In this document: positions 1-6,601 of the stretch, one piece after another
How positions within the stretch are numbered: the first letter of the stretch is position 1
Layout: the number at the start of each line of letters is the position of its first letter
Source of the DNA: Nitrososphaerales archaeon TH5894
Lineage (GTDB): Archaea > Thermoproteota > Nitrososphaeria > Nitrososphaerales > Nitrososphaeraceae
Length of the DNA: 11,882 bases
NCBI GenBank assembly: GCA_014523485.1
Contig: JAATVK010000039.1
Location: 1 to 11,882 of the forward strand
Direction: 5' to 3'
Notes under the pieces: model-generated
Told to the model about the DNA's origin: nothing
Seen by the model: the letters and a program-made list of their open reading frames with translations, nothing else
The model's database searches: none
Position numbers and translations under genes: made by a program

Positions 1-14
1 AAATAAACAAATTC

Positions 15-24
15 TTTTATTAAG
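15..24 (+). promoter_or_regulatory. TATA-like element for the VOC-family gene
   Basis: The AT-rich stretch TTTTATTAAG lies about 30 nt before the likely start codon. Archaeal transcription usually begins about 25 nt downstream of the TATA box, which puts the start near 44-46 and leaves a leader of only a few bases. Called by eye only. Confidence 0.35.
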
Positions 25-51
25 CATCATTCCTATAGAAAATGAATCTTG

Positions 52-462
52 ATGTTCAACAAAATTGGTTCAGTAATATTGCTTGTTGACGATATGGAAC
101 GGTCTACACAATTTTATAAAGATACCATTGGTTTAAAACTCAAAGTAAAAACGACTGATTGGATCGAATTTTTTGACAAAGGGACTACGCTTGCATTGCA
201 TCCGAGAAAAAGAAAAGGTAAAGATGAAAGCGATGACGGTCATCCAAATGTTCTTGTAGGATTTATGGTTTCTGATTTGGATCAAGTAGCAAAGGATCTA
301 AAATCAAAGAATGTTAGATTTTTTAAAGAACCAAAAAGTGAGCCCTTTGGCAAACACGCAATTATATTAGATCCTGATGATCATCTTATTTCTATTGCTG
401 AAATTCAATCAACAACATCTACTGAGGAATTTGATCTTATAGGTTTTTTGGGCGCTGAATAA
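52..462 (+). CDS. VOC superfamily (glyoxalase/bleomycin-resistance fold) protein
   Basis: A small single-domain protein of 136 residues. It opens with a beta strand plus Asp-Asp pair (IGSVILLVDD) followed by an ERSTQFYKDTIGLKL helix, the usual start of a VOC beta-alpha-beta-beta-beta module. A second module begins near GFMVSDLDQVAKDLKSKNV and ends in a strand with DPDDHLISIAEIQ. His of LALHPR and Glu of IAEIQ are in the places where VOC enzymes bind a divalent metal. The family includes lactoylglutathione lyases, epimerases, dioxygenases and resistance proteins, and the substrate cannot be told from sequence. ATG at 52 is preferred; an in-frame TTG sits directly before it at 49. The gene converges on the coiled-coil gene 60 nt away. 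The fold is secure, the reaction unknown. Confidence 0.85.
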   Translation: MFNKIGSVILLVDDMERSTQFYKDTIGLKLKVKTTDWIEFFDKGTTLALHPRKRKGKDESDDGHPNVLVGFMVSDLDQVAKDLKSKNVRFFKEPKSEPFGKHAIILDPDDHLISIAEIQSTTSTEEFDLIGFLGAE

Positions 463-510
463 CCCATAGCTAATTTTTGTAGGTCATCATAATAATAATC
501 AGCTTATAGA

Positions 511-520
511 GGAAAAAATA
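511..520 (-). terminator. Possible T-run terminator after the coiled-coil gene
   Basis: On the minus strand, a run of six T (TATTTTTTCC) follows the stop codon of the coiled-coil gene within about 12 nt. Archaeal RNA polymerase often stops at such T-runs without a hairpin. It lies in the 60-nt gap between two converging genes, where a stop signal is expected. Confidence 0.35.
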
Positions 521-522
521 TT

Positions 523-2031
523 TCATTTTCTATTACTTTTATTACTAATATTGCTAAGCGGATCTTTTCTTTGTTCATTAGTCTCTAAATTCCTAGTATC
601 ACCTTTTTTGTTTTCATCTTCTTTGCGGTTTTTAGAAAAAATAAATGCTAATGGAAATTTGAATCTGTTACTAGTAGGTTTGTTATCAATATTTTTATTG
701 TCATTTGAATCAAATGATGGTTTGTCATTGTTGCTCGGATGATCTTGGGCTAAATCCTTCTCGTCATATTCTGATTTTGTTGTATGCTCAACTTTTGAAC
801 TACTTTGATTCAATATATTTGATAGCGGAGTATTTTTGTTGTTGTTATGGTTAGTATTTTTTTTCTCGATATTTAAGGATGTAAAAAAATTTGATTCATT
901 TATTATCCTCTTTGGATTCACATCCACATAATTTTTTAAGCTTCCTTCCGCTTTCTTGTTTATAGGGTCAAATACTATTTTTGTGGTCACAACGTCCTCA
1001 GTACTACTAGGTTTATTACCAAGAGAACTAAAAATTGTTGGAATATTCAAATTATTTTCAAACACTGAATTAAAAGATTGTTTATCATGTTCAACACTTA
1101 AATACTCCTTCCCATTAATTTCTGATTTTTTCCGGTAGTTATCCTGGAGGTCTTTCTCTATAAAAGTACTAGTCTCTGTAACTTTTGCTGCGTCGAGTTC
1201 ATCTTTTAATTCCGTTTTAGTATCGCGAGTTTTATCAAGTCTATCTAATGCAACTAAAACTTGATCTTTTAGGTCATCAATTTTTTTTCTCTGACTCTCA
1301 ATAACTATCTCTTTTCTTTTTTGGTTGGGATTATTTTTGAAAGTTGTTAATTCGCTAAAGTTTAGATTATCATCATCATCAATGGTTCTTTCACTATTAA
1401 CGAAAGGAGGAAGATTATTGATATCCTTTATACTATCATCATCATTATTGTAGAATGTATTTTTTCTTTTTTGATTTTGTATTTCTTTAATTTTATATTT
1501 AGTTCCTATTTTGTAGTTGATTTCTTTAATCTTTTCATCTATATTTGAAATTTTGTTATCTAATAGAAGAGCTAAATCATTTCTAAGATTAATTAATTTA
1601 GTAACATCTATTTCTGATTGGATTTTATCCATTTTTCCATTTAACTTTTTTAACTGATCTTTATACTTTAGTAAAAGACGATCTTTTTCGAAGGAATCAA
1701 TTGATTTGTTTTTAGATGCAAGCAAAATCTTCTCTATGGCATTGCTTGCCAAATCTTTTTCGAATTGGTATATCTTTAACTCTTCTTCCATTAACTCAGA
1801 ACTTTGTTTTATTAAATCTGGTTTGTTTTTTAGTACATTTTCTAATTCTAGTTGTACTTTTTCTTGTTTTTTGGTCATGGAGTTTGTTGACTTGTCATTT
1901 CCGCTCCTTGTTCTTTTCTTTAAATCAAAAACCAAAGTATTGATTTTAGTATAGTATAATCCAAAAATAATTCCTCCAATCATAGATAATCCGGTTATTA
2001 TCAATAAAAGAGAGTCTACTACCTCAACCAT
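523..2031 (-). CDS. Membrane-anchored coiled-coil protein of unknown function
   Basis: Not recognised as a named family. The 502-residue protein starts with a hydrophobic segment at about residues 7-28 (LLLIITGLSMIGGIIFGLYY) with no cleavage-type motif after it, followed by positive residues (KKRTRSGNDK). That suggests a single N-terminal membrane anchor with the bulk in the cytoplasm. Residues roughly 50-185 and 235-290 are rich in Lys, Glu, Leu, Asp and Ile with heptad-like spacing, typical of coiled coil. From about 330 to the end the sequence is Asn/Ser/Lys/Asp-rich and probably disordered, apart from a short hydrophobic patch (FPLAFIFSKN) near residue 460. No catalytic motif is visible. 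ATG at 2031 is well placed behind a TATA-like box. A structural, tethering or cell-division-type role is conceivable but unsupported. Confidence 0.75.
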   Translation of the reverse strand: MVEVVDSLLLIITGLSMIGGIIFGLYYTKINTLVFDLKKRTRSGNDKSTNSMTKKQEKVQLELENVLKNKPDLIKQSSELMEEELKIYQFEKDLASNAIEKILLASKNKSIDSFEKDRLLLKYKDQLKKLNGKMDKIQSEIDVTKLINLRNDLALLLDNKISNIDEKIKEINYKIGTKYKIKEIQNQKRKNTFYNNDDDSIKDINNLPPFVNSERTIDDDDNLNFSELTTFKNNPNQKRKEIVIESQRKKIDDLKDQVLVALDRLDKTRDTKTELKDELDAAKVTETSTFIEKDLQDNYRKKSEINGKEYLSVEHDKQSFNSVFENNLNIPTIFSSLGNKPSSTEDVVTTKIVFDPINKKAEGSLKNYVDVNPKRIINESNFFTSLNIEKKNTNHNNNKNTPLSNILNQSSSKVEHTTKSEYDEKDLAQDHPSNNDKPSFDSNDNKNIDNKPTSNRFKFPLAFIFSKNRKEDENKKGDTRNLETNEQRKDPLSNISNKSNRK

Positions 2032-2040
2032 TTTAACTAA

Positions 2041-2052
2041 AGATTATAATCT
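2041..2052. promoter_or_regulatory. 12-bp perfect palindrome ahead of the coiled-coil gene
   Basis: AGATTATAATCT is identical to its reverse complement and lies 10-21 nt before the start codon, around the expected transcription start. A related inverted repeat, AATCTT-AC-AAGATT, lies at 2092-2105. The two share the AGATT/AATCT half-site and flank the TATA box at 2061-2070. Operator function is inference. Confidence 0.35.
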
Positions 2053-2060
2053 CTATGGAT

Positions 2061-2070
2061 ATATTTAATT
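2061..2070 (-). promoter_or_regulatory. TATA-like box of the coiled-coil gene
   Basis: The minus strand reads AATTAAATAT, centred about 35 nt upstream of the ATG at 2031. This predicts a transcription start near 2040 and a leader of about 9 nt, in keeping with short or absent leaders in many archaea. Confidence 0.45.
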
Positions 2071-2091
2071 CTAAAATAACGCAAGTCTACT

Positions 2092-2105
2092 AATCTTACA
2101 AGATT
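2092..2105. promoter_or_regulatory. Inverted repeat AATCTT-N2-AAGATT upstream of the TATA box
   Basis: Two perfect 6-nt arms are separated by AC. The site is upstream of the TATA box of the coiled-coil gene and resembles the palindrome at 2041-2052. It could be a regulator site or the tail end of the eL37 transcript. AT-rich DNA makes chance repeats of this size fairly common. Confidence 0.3.
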
Positions 2106-2182
2106 GTAATAGAAAATAAAGGTTTAAAATCCTTAAAGCTTTTACTTATTTAGAATTTACAATTTCAATATTTTTTATTCAA

Positions 2183-2353
2183 TTACATAACTTGACGTTT
2201 GATCCAGTTGTACTTCCTCATTTTTGGATCAGGATAGCCACATTTCGAACAGGCTTTTCCCCTTTTATGGAAAGAATTATGGCCACATCTTCTACATCTT
2301 ATATGTACCTTTTTCCTGGTATATTTGCCCATTGAGGTTGTGCCTTTTGTCAT
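2183..2353 (-). CDS. rpl37e: Large ribosomal subunit protein eL37
   Basis: A 56-residue, very basic zinc-ribbon protein of the large ribosomal subunit, found in archaea and eukaryotes but not bacteria. Two CxxC pairs are visible: CRRC at residues 20-23 and CSKC at 35-38, with [10 protein letters not shown] between them. The C-terminus [12 protein letters not shown] is the family signature. The start [15 protein letters not shown] is typical of the family, with ATG at 2353; an inner Met at residue 8 is less likely because the TKGT start is conserved. The stop is TAA at 2183-2185. The gene follows the Sm-like gene by 42 nt on the same strand. The SmAP-eL37 pair is a long-known conserved archaeal operon, so co-transcription is likely. 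The gene is short enough to be missed by length cut-offs. Confidence 0.95.
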   Translation of the reverse strand: MTKGTTSMGKYTRKKVHIRCRRCGHNSFHKRGKACSKCGYPDPKMRKYNWIKRQVM

Positions 2354-2395
2354 TTTCTCATATCTACCTCTTTCTTACACATTCTCCTTAGTAGT

Positions 2396-2623
2396 TTATG
2401 CCGGGGGTGGGGATATTATAACTACATTATCCCCTCTCACTACAATAGTTCCCAAATCTGACGACTTGCCTTCTACTATTTCTACCGAATCATCAAGCAA
2501 TAAATTCATGTGTTGATCGAAACCATGAAGAATTCCTCTAATAACTTTACCACCTTTTAATTTGATCAGGACAATTTTTCCAAAACTCTCATCCAAAACC
2601 TTTACAGCCATATCAATTGACAA
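2396..2623 (-). CDS. Sm-like archaeal protein (SmAP/LSm)
   Basis: The 75-residue protein has one Sm fold. The Sm1 motif is at about residues 16-45, with the RNA-contacting D36-x-H-M-N40 (GFDQHMNLLLDD). The Sm2 motif is at about 60-71, with R63-G64 (VVRGDNVVIIS). Archaeal SmAPs form heptameric rings that bind U-rich RNA. The start is probably TTG at 2623: AAAAGGTAGA (2631-2640) is a fair Shine-Dalgarno sequence ending about 8-10 nt before it. The alternative ATG at 2611 would sit over 20 nt away, and the TTG form keeps MSIDMAVKVL. The gene heads a two-gene unit with eL37. Identity is secure; the choice of start is moderately secure. Confidence 0.93.
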   Translation of the reverse strand: MSIDMAVKVLDESFGKIVLIKLKGGKVIRGILHGFDQHMNLLLDDSVEIVEGKSSDLGTIVVRGDNVVIISPPPA

Positions 2624-2660
2624 TACTAAATCTACCTTTTACTAACAAATGAATATTAGT

Positions 2661-2670
2661 TATATATTAA
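2661..2670 (-). promoter_or_regulatory. TATA-like box of the SmAP-eL37 operon
   Basis: The minus strand reads TTAATATATA. The predicted transcription start is near 2640, giving a leader of about 16 nt before the TTG start and leaving the AGGT ribosome-binding site inside the transcript. Confidence 0.5.
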
Positions 2671-2742
2671 AATTTCATTCGAAGGTATGATTAATTTATC
2701 GGCTATCTATCATGAATTAAAATTTGATAAATAACTATTGAT

Positions 2743-3456
2743 TTAACTACTAAACTCTCGAAATTCTATTAGAGTTTGCTCAAGCTTTTGTATCAAATCA
2801 TCCAATAACGATCGTCCTTTTTTTATTGATGCTTTGGTTGGGTCACCCCATACTCCATTTCCTGTAATTTTTGGAAAAGACCCAGGAATAGATGCAAGAC
2901 TTTTATAAGCAACTTTTGATCCACCAATCTCTTTGGTATTGGCACGTGCAATTCTCATTTTGACCATCTTTGTATTAATTGCTAATAAAAGCGATGTTTC
3001 AATTTCGCCAGCATGATCAAAGTCATTCATTAAATTCCAGTAATTGATAAAGTTGAGGCGTATATTTGAAGGAACTTTACGAGAAATATTTTGAGAAATA
3101 TAATACATAGATCCCATGTTGCCATGGTGACCATTTAACAGTATAATATTATTCATTCCATACTTTGCAAGTGACACACAAATATCACTAATAAGATTGG
3201 AGAAAGTATTATTAGATAATGAAATATTAAACAACGGTTCATGTTCAAAGGAAATACCAAATGTAATAGGTGGAATATACAAACTCTGAATTTTTTCAGC
3301 AATTTTTTTTGCTAAATATTCTATTATGATAGTATCTGTTGAAACGGGAAGATGAGGTCCATGCTGTTCTAACGAACCTATAGGAATTATGATTTGATCG
3401 GATTTTTTTTTCCAATTTTCTATCTCTATGTTAGATAAACCATAAATGTTATTCAT
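2743..3456 (-). CDS. Creatininase-family amidohydrolase (possibly ArfB-type FAPy deformylase)
   Basis: The 237-residue protein carries the metal-binding motifs of the creatininase fold: IGSLEQHGPHLPVSTD (E30, H32, D41), NGHHGN (108-113) and HAGEIETS (148-155). In archaea this family includes ArfB, which hydrolyses the formyl group from the formamidopyrimidine produced in the first steps of riboflavin and F420 synthesis, releasing formate. It also includes creatinine and other amide hydrolases and MftE-type peptidases. The sequence fixes the family and a two-metal site but not the substrate. ArfB is a reasonable guess because Nitrososphaerota make F420, and the next gene upstream also encodes a deformylase. 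ATG at 3456 follows AAAGGTATTGG, which offers a weak Shine-Dalgarno match. The NGHHGN motif has His where NGHGGN is common. Confidence 0.85.
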   Translation of the reverse strand: MNNIYGLSNIEIENWKKKSDQIIIPIGSLEQHGPHLPVSTDTIIIEYLAKKIAEKIQSLYIPPITFGISFEHEPLFNISLSNNTFSNLISDICVSLAKYGMNNIILLNGHHGNMGSMYYISQNISRKVPSNIRLNFINYWNLMNDFDHAGEIETSLLLAINTKMVKMRIARANTKEIGGSKVAYKSLASIPGSFPKITGNGVWGDPTKASIKKGRSLLDDLIQKLEQTLIEFREFSS

Positions 3457-3503
3457 TTTTTACCAATACCTTTAGTCCTTCATCTCATTAGTTCTTTTAT
3501 CCT

Positions 3504-3514
3504 TATTATATAAT
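3504..3514 (-). promoter_or_regulatory. TATA-like box of the creatininase-family gene
   Basis: On the minus strand, TTATATAATAAGG spans this site in the 110-nt gap between purU and the creatininase gene. It predicts transcription from about 3484 with a leader of roughly 28 nt, so this gene may be transcribed separately from purU. Confidence 0.4.
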
Positions 3515-3566
3515 ATCGATAGGGGATATAGTTAAAAAATGAATAAAATGATTGTAGCCACTATAT

Positions 3567-4373
3567 TTATTTTCTTTTTCTATTTTTTTTTACATGCACC
3601 TTTCCCCAATAAACTTCAAGTTTTCCTTCCAATGCTAATTTTATGGCATTAAGCAATGTTTCGCTTTCTAATTTCTTTCCTTTGTTTTTAATGGAGTCAA
3701 TATTATCTGTATCCATAACATTGAACGATTTCTGGCATATAATAGGTCCTTGATCTAAGTCTTCAGTTACAAAATGTGCTGTACAACCTACGATTTTTGC
3801 TCCTCTTTCGTATGCTTGAACATAAGCATATGCACCAGGAAAAGCAGGTAATAATGATGGATGAATATTAATTATTTTATTGGGATATCTCCAAACAAAA
3901 TTTGGTGTAAGAATTCGCATATACCTAGCAAGAATAACCATGTCTATGTTATATTCCTGGAACAATTTCAAAATTTCTCCTTCTGCTTCTATCTGATCTT
4001 TATGATCAATCACATAGAAAGGAATATTATATTTATCGGCTATTGGTTTTAACACATTCGAACTTCCAATTATAAGAGGTATTTTTGATTTAAGTTCTTT
4101 TTTATGGTAAGATTCGAGTATTTTTAATATACAATGATCTTCGTTACTTATGAGAATAGCAATATTAGGTAATCTATTTGGTTCTTGGTAATGCACCTTA
4201 ATTTCCATCTTTAACTCTTTTGCAAGTAATTCCAAACCTCTATCAAGATCTTCTTTTATTATTCGATTGAATGAAGCTTCAAGCTGCATTCCAAAAAGTC
4301 CTCTTATTACGTTTTGATTTATTTTTTCAATATTTCCATAATTCTTAAAGATAAAATTAGTAATTTCGGCCAC
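3567..4373 (-). CDS. purU: Formyltetrahydrofolate deformylase (PurU), 5' end uncertain
   Basis: This enzyme hydrolyses 10-formyltetrahydrofolate to tetrahydrofolate and formate. The N-terminal part is an ACT domain (AEITNFIFKNYGNIEKINQN, then RGLFGMQLEASF). From about residue 66 comes a formyltransferase catalytic domain, with LARYMRIL (148-155), N169-x-H171-PSLLP, and D207 in DLDQGPI. These supply the Asn-His-Asp triad of PurU/PurN enzymes. The domain order, ACT then catalytic, separates PurU from PurN. The coordinates start at GTG 4373, the only canonical start in this open frame, but the ACT domain's first strand lies upstream of it at 4374-4448 (see that entry). The intact family member would be about 290 residues. 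The creatininase-family gene lies 110 nt downstream on the same strand. Function is confident, the 5' end is not. Confidence 0.9.
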   Translation of the reverse strand: MAEITNFIFKNYGNIEKINQNVIRGLFGMQLEASFNRIIKEDLDRGLELLAKELKMEIKVHYQEPNRLPNIAILISNEDHCILKILESYHKKELKSKIPLIIGSSNVLKPIADKYNIPFYVIDHKDQIEAEGEILKLFQEYNIDMVILARYMRILTPNFVWRYPNKIINIHPSLLPAFPGAYAYVQAYERGAKIVGCTAHFVTEDLDQGPIICQKSFNVMDTDNIDSIKNKGKKLESETLLNAIKLALEGKLEVYWGKVHVKKNRKRK

Positions 4374-4455
4374 AACCCCTTTTCTGTCCTTTCCGATGAC
4401 AGTTATTTCGATTAAAGTTTTCTTAGTTTCTTTTACCCTTATTTTGATTCACCAT
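4374..4455 (-). other. Missing 5' end of purU: ACT-domain coding sequence without a start codon
   Basis: In the purU frame, translating upstream of GTG 4373 gives IKIRVKETKKTLIEITVIGK then DRKGVV, joining AEITNF. That is the first strand and loop of the ACT domain. The frame is closed by TGA at 4449-4451 and has no ATG, GTG or TTG before 4373. An ATG-GTG pair at 4450-4455 lies just upstream in a frame offset by one base. Removing one A from the AAAA run at 4442-4445 would join it as MVNQIRVKETKK. Possible readings are a true one-base insertion, a sequencing or assembly error, a non-canonical start such as ATA 4442 or ATC 4448, or frameshifting. Confidence 0.7.
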
Positions 4456-4480
4456 TATTTCAACATAATTTTTTGGTTTT

Positions 4481-4492
4481 GGTATTTAATTG
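4481..4492 (-). promoter_or_regulatory. TATA-like box of purU
   Basis: The minus strand reads CAATTAAATACC. The expected transcription start is about 4461, only about 6 nt before the ATG at 4455. This fits a nearly leaderless transcript whose original start was that out-of-frame ATG rather than GTG at 4373. Confidence 0.4.
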
Positions 4493-5029
4493 ATATCGTT
4501 TTCATTGTTATTATTTCTTAATATTTTTACTATTATTATAATTATTATTATTATTGTAGTGATTATTATTGTGGTTAATTTTCTACAATCGATCGAAATA
4601 TGATCATTGTACGACGATTTGAAGATTCGAAAAAGGAAGTAAAAAAAGTTCCTATGCTAAATATATAGAGATATTAATGATGATTAGGTGAATTATAAAA
4701 GTGGTTATGTCTATTCCTATGTGAGGATCACCATAACGATAATGATGATGATAATAGTGATTGTTTTACTTGCTCATTCAAGTCAAAAATCGAATAACTC
4801 AAAATTTCACTCACCCAAGTTTAAAAGTATAAACAATATAATATAATAAAAATCATTTAATTAATTTGTTTTTCACTTTTATTCCATAACTAATGTAGAA
4901 GAAATAATCAACACTTCTAAGTGATTGATTTGTCTGAATTTCTTTTTTTTTAATTCGATTCTTTTTTAATACAAATCATCTTAATTAATACCAGATGTAT
5001 TAAGAGCAGTAATATCTCTAAGAACTAGG

Positions 5030-5034
5030 AAAAA
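5030..5034 (-). terminator. Possible T-run terminator after glmM
   Basis: The minus strand reads TTTTT (in ATTTTTCC) 17-21 nt beyond the glmM stop codon. There is no hairpin, in keeping with the simple T-tract stops used by archaeal RNA polymerase. Confidence 0.3.
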
Positions 5035-5050
5035 TATTTTTTCTATTATA

Positions 5051-6457
5051 TTATAATAGACTTTCTATTATTCTTGTGTACTCTCTCACTTTAGAATCTA
5101 AAAGTGTTTGAGATATCGATTCTCCATACATTCTTACGAGTGGTTCAGTTCCACTGGGTCTAACCATTATCCATGATTCCTCATCAATCCAAATTTTCGC
5201 TCCATCCAAACTCTCAATTTTTTTAGGTGATCCATGTTCTATACATTTGGTAACTATCTTATTTGCTACATCCTTAGAAGGACATTTAAATTTCGTTTTG
5301 AATTGAGCTATTTTTCTTAGGGATGCCATAATTTCAGAAAATTGATTAGTTGATTTATTGGTCAGTGAAAAATTTATTAGCATATCCAAGATCAGTCCTG
5401 TAGTCATTGCTCCGTCCCTTACTTGGTTTAATTTACCGTACATGAATCCTCCATTTTCTTCTAAACCAATAAGAGCATTTCTTTTGATCATCTCTCGAGA
5501 TACTTCTACACTACCTACTTTTGTATATACAACGTTTGAATTTCCTTCATCTGCAACTAATTGAACATTCAAAGTAGTGTTTATTGGGCATATAATCTCA
5601 GCCCCTTTATGTTTCCCATTTATTAAATACTTCACAAGTACTGCCGCAGTTTTATCGCCTGGATGAATAATTCCTTTTTCATCACAGAATAAACTCCTAT
5701 CACCATCTCCATCATATGCTACTCCCAAATCTGCATGTAAATCTCTGACCATATTAGATAAAGTAGTTAAATTGTCTACCGTAGGTTCAGGTCCTCTCCC
5801 TGGAAAATCTCCATCAATGTTACTGTTTACTGTAAAAACTTGACAACCTAATTTTTTTAACAAATATGGTGCGACCAAAGTCTGAACACCATTACCTAGG
5901 TCCATTACTACTTTAAAAGATCTAGATTTTATTTTTTCGACATCTATTAGAGATAGAACGCTGTCAAGATACTCAGTTATGATATTTTGATCAGCAAAAG
6001 TCTTGCTAGTTTGATCTACTTTTGAAAATTGACGGTTATAGTAGATCTTTTCAACCCTTAGTTCATCTTCTCTGGATATTTCTACACCATCAGCAGAACA
6101 AGGTTTAATTCCGTTATATTCGGGAGGATTATGTGAAGCTGTAATCATTATTCCCCCACTGAATTTTTTTGTTTTAGCAGCAAATTGTAAACAGGGGGTT
6201 GGTATTTGACCAGCCATCATGACATCCAAACCACCAGCATTTAATACCGCTGATACAATGTTTGATAAAAGAGGACTTGAGTTTCTTCCATCAAATCCTA
6301 CGACAATTGGTCCAGATTGAAAATATGTTGCTAATGAGTATGTTAAATCTATTACCAATGGAATAGTTAATTCTCGTCCATATATTCCTCTAACACCATT
6401 CGTTCCAAATAACCTCCGAGGTATATTCGGTTCATTTTCTTCACTTTTAATCGTCAT
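5051..6457 (-). CDS. glmM: Phosphoglucosamine mutase, archaeal GlmM type (phosphohexomutase family)
   Basis: The 468-residue alpha-D-phosphohexomutase shows all four expected motifs. FGTNGVRG (17-24) is near the N-terminus. The phosphoserine loop ITASHNPPEYNG has the catalytic serine at 108. The metal loop is DGDGDR (D249, D251, D253). The sugar-specificity loop is EENGG (333-337) and the phosphate-binding loop RPSGTEP (433-439). The EENGG loop and FGTNGVRG are as in archaeal enzymes that convert glucosamine-6-P to glucosamine-1-P for UDP-GlcNAc, used in surface glycans; activity on glucose or mannose phosphates cannot be excluded. Length is normal. ATG at 6457 lies about 35-40 nt from a TATA-like element at 6491-6500. 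The gene is divergent from the tRNA-Leu, 54 nt away. Confidence 0.9.
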   Translation of the reverse strand: MTIKSEENEPNIPRRLFGTNGVRGIYGRELTIPLVIDLTYSLATYFQSGPIVVGFDGRNSSPLLSNIVSAVLNAGGLDVMMAGQIPTPCLQFAAKTKKFSGGIMITASHNPPEYNGIKPCSADGVEISREDELRVEKIYYNRQFSKVDQTSKTFADQNIITEYLDSVLSLIDVEKIKSRSFKVVMDLGNGVQTLVAPYLLKKLGCQVFTVNSNIDGDFPGRGPEPTVDNLTTLSNMVRDLHADLGVAYDGDGDRSLFCDEKGIIHPGDKTAAVLVKYLINGKHKGAEIICPINTTLNVQLVADEGNSNVVYTKVGSVEVSREMIKRNALIGLEENGGFMYGKLNQVRDGAMTTGLILDMLINFSLTNKSTNQFSEIMASLRKIAQFKTKFKCPSKDVANKIVTKCIEHGSPKKIESLDGAKIWIDEESWIMVRPSGTEPLVRMYGESISQTLLDSKVREYTRIIESLL

Positions 6458-6490
6458 AATACATTTATTTAAGAATAGATAAATTTGGCT

Positions 6491-6500
6491 ATTATAAATT
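6491..6500. promoter_or_regulatory. TATA-like element in the glmM / tRNA-Leu divergent gap
   Basis: ATTATAAATT is near-symmetrical and lies between the two divergent genes. For glmM (minus) it predicts transcription from about 6468-6470, a leader of about 12 nt. For the tRNA the spacing to base 6512 is shorter than usual, so it more likely serves glmM. A weaker box near 6474-6483 (GAATAGATAA) may serve the tRNA. Confidence 0.4.
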
Positions 6501-6544
6501 GTATTTCAAGTGCGGGGGTTGCCAAGCCAGGCCAACGGCGCAGG

Positions 6545-6601
6545 TCTGTCCTTTCTAAGCTAGATAAATAGATAGATAGATAGATAGAGGGACAGTGCGA
6601 T
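6545..6601 (+). other. tRNA-Leu intron 1 (57 nt, non-canonical position 30/31)
   Basis: The junction fits an archaeal bulge-helix-bulge splice motif. A 4-bp central helix pairs CGCA (6539-6542) with TGCG (6596-6599). Three-nt bulges are GG|T (6543-6545) and AT|G (6600-6602), each cut after its second base. A 7-bp inner helix pairs 6546-6552 (CTGTCCT) with 6589-6595 (GGGACAG). The outer helix is weak, as is common for non-canonical introns. The loop carries TAGA tetranucleotide repeats (6561-6588). Positions 6553-6560 (TTCTAAGC) are the exact complement of exon 2 (6602-6609). Confidence 0.8.
6561..6588 (+). repeat. TAGA tetranucleotide repeat inside tRNA-Leu intron 1
   Basis: Seven tandem 4-nt units, TAGA with one TAAA variant at the second position, fill the end loop of intron 1. 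The loop is outside the paired splice motif, so unit number could vary without blocking splicing. Confidence 0.85.

Larger units (their letters stand above)
4456..5050. other. 595-nt spacer between purU and glmM with no convincing gene
   Basis: Besides the purU promoter, this very AT-rich stretch holds ATT/TTA triplet runs (about 4515-4560). An imperfect hairpin at 4704-4737 pairs GTTATG with CATAAC around an inner TCCT/AGGA stem. A 22-codon ORF at 4600-4668 starts MIIVRRFEDSKKEVKK; its composition is more protein-like than its surroundings, but it is too short to place and could be a gene remnant. Next to the end of glmM there is a minus-strand T-run (5030-5034), a possible terminator for that gene. 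I see no tRNA, rRNA or clear small RNA. Confidence 0.5.

Noticed and set aside
551..1954. Several plus-strand ORFs of 60-82 codons opposite the coiled-coil gene
   Set aside because: They are Ser/Leu/Phe-rich shadows of Lys/Glu/Asn codons on the minus strand and have no ribosome-binding sites or motifs.
4515..4560. ATT/TTA triplet repeats as a functional element or origin part
   Set aside because: This is simple low-complexity sequence in an AT-rich spacer, with no flanking repeated boxes or nearby replication gene.
4742..4760. Possible box C/D guide RNA, because of the ATGATGA string
   Set aside because: No D box (CTGA) lies at a suitable distance; the next CTGA is about 190 nt away. The string is part of a simple GAT repeat.
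6541..6552. Reading the tRNA anticodon directly from exon 1 (GTC after CAGGTCT) or from the 3' side (TAT)
   Set aside because: Both give tRNAs (Asp or Ile) that contradict the class-II Leu body, and neither closes a 5-bp anticodon stem. The two-intron reading gives a perfect stem and a Leu anticodon.
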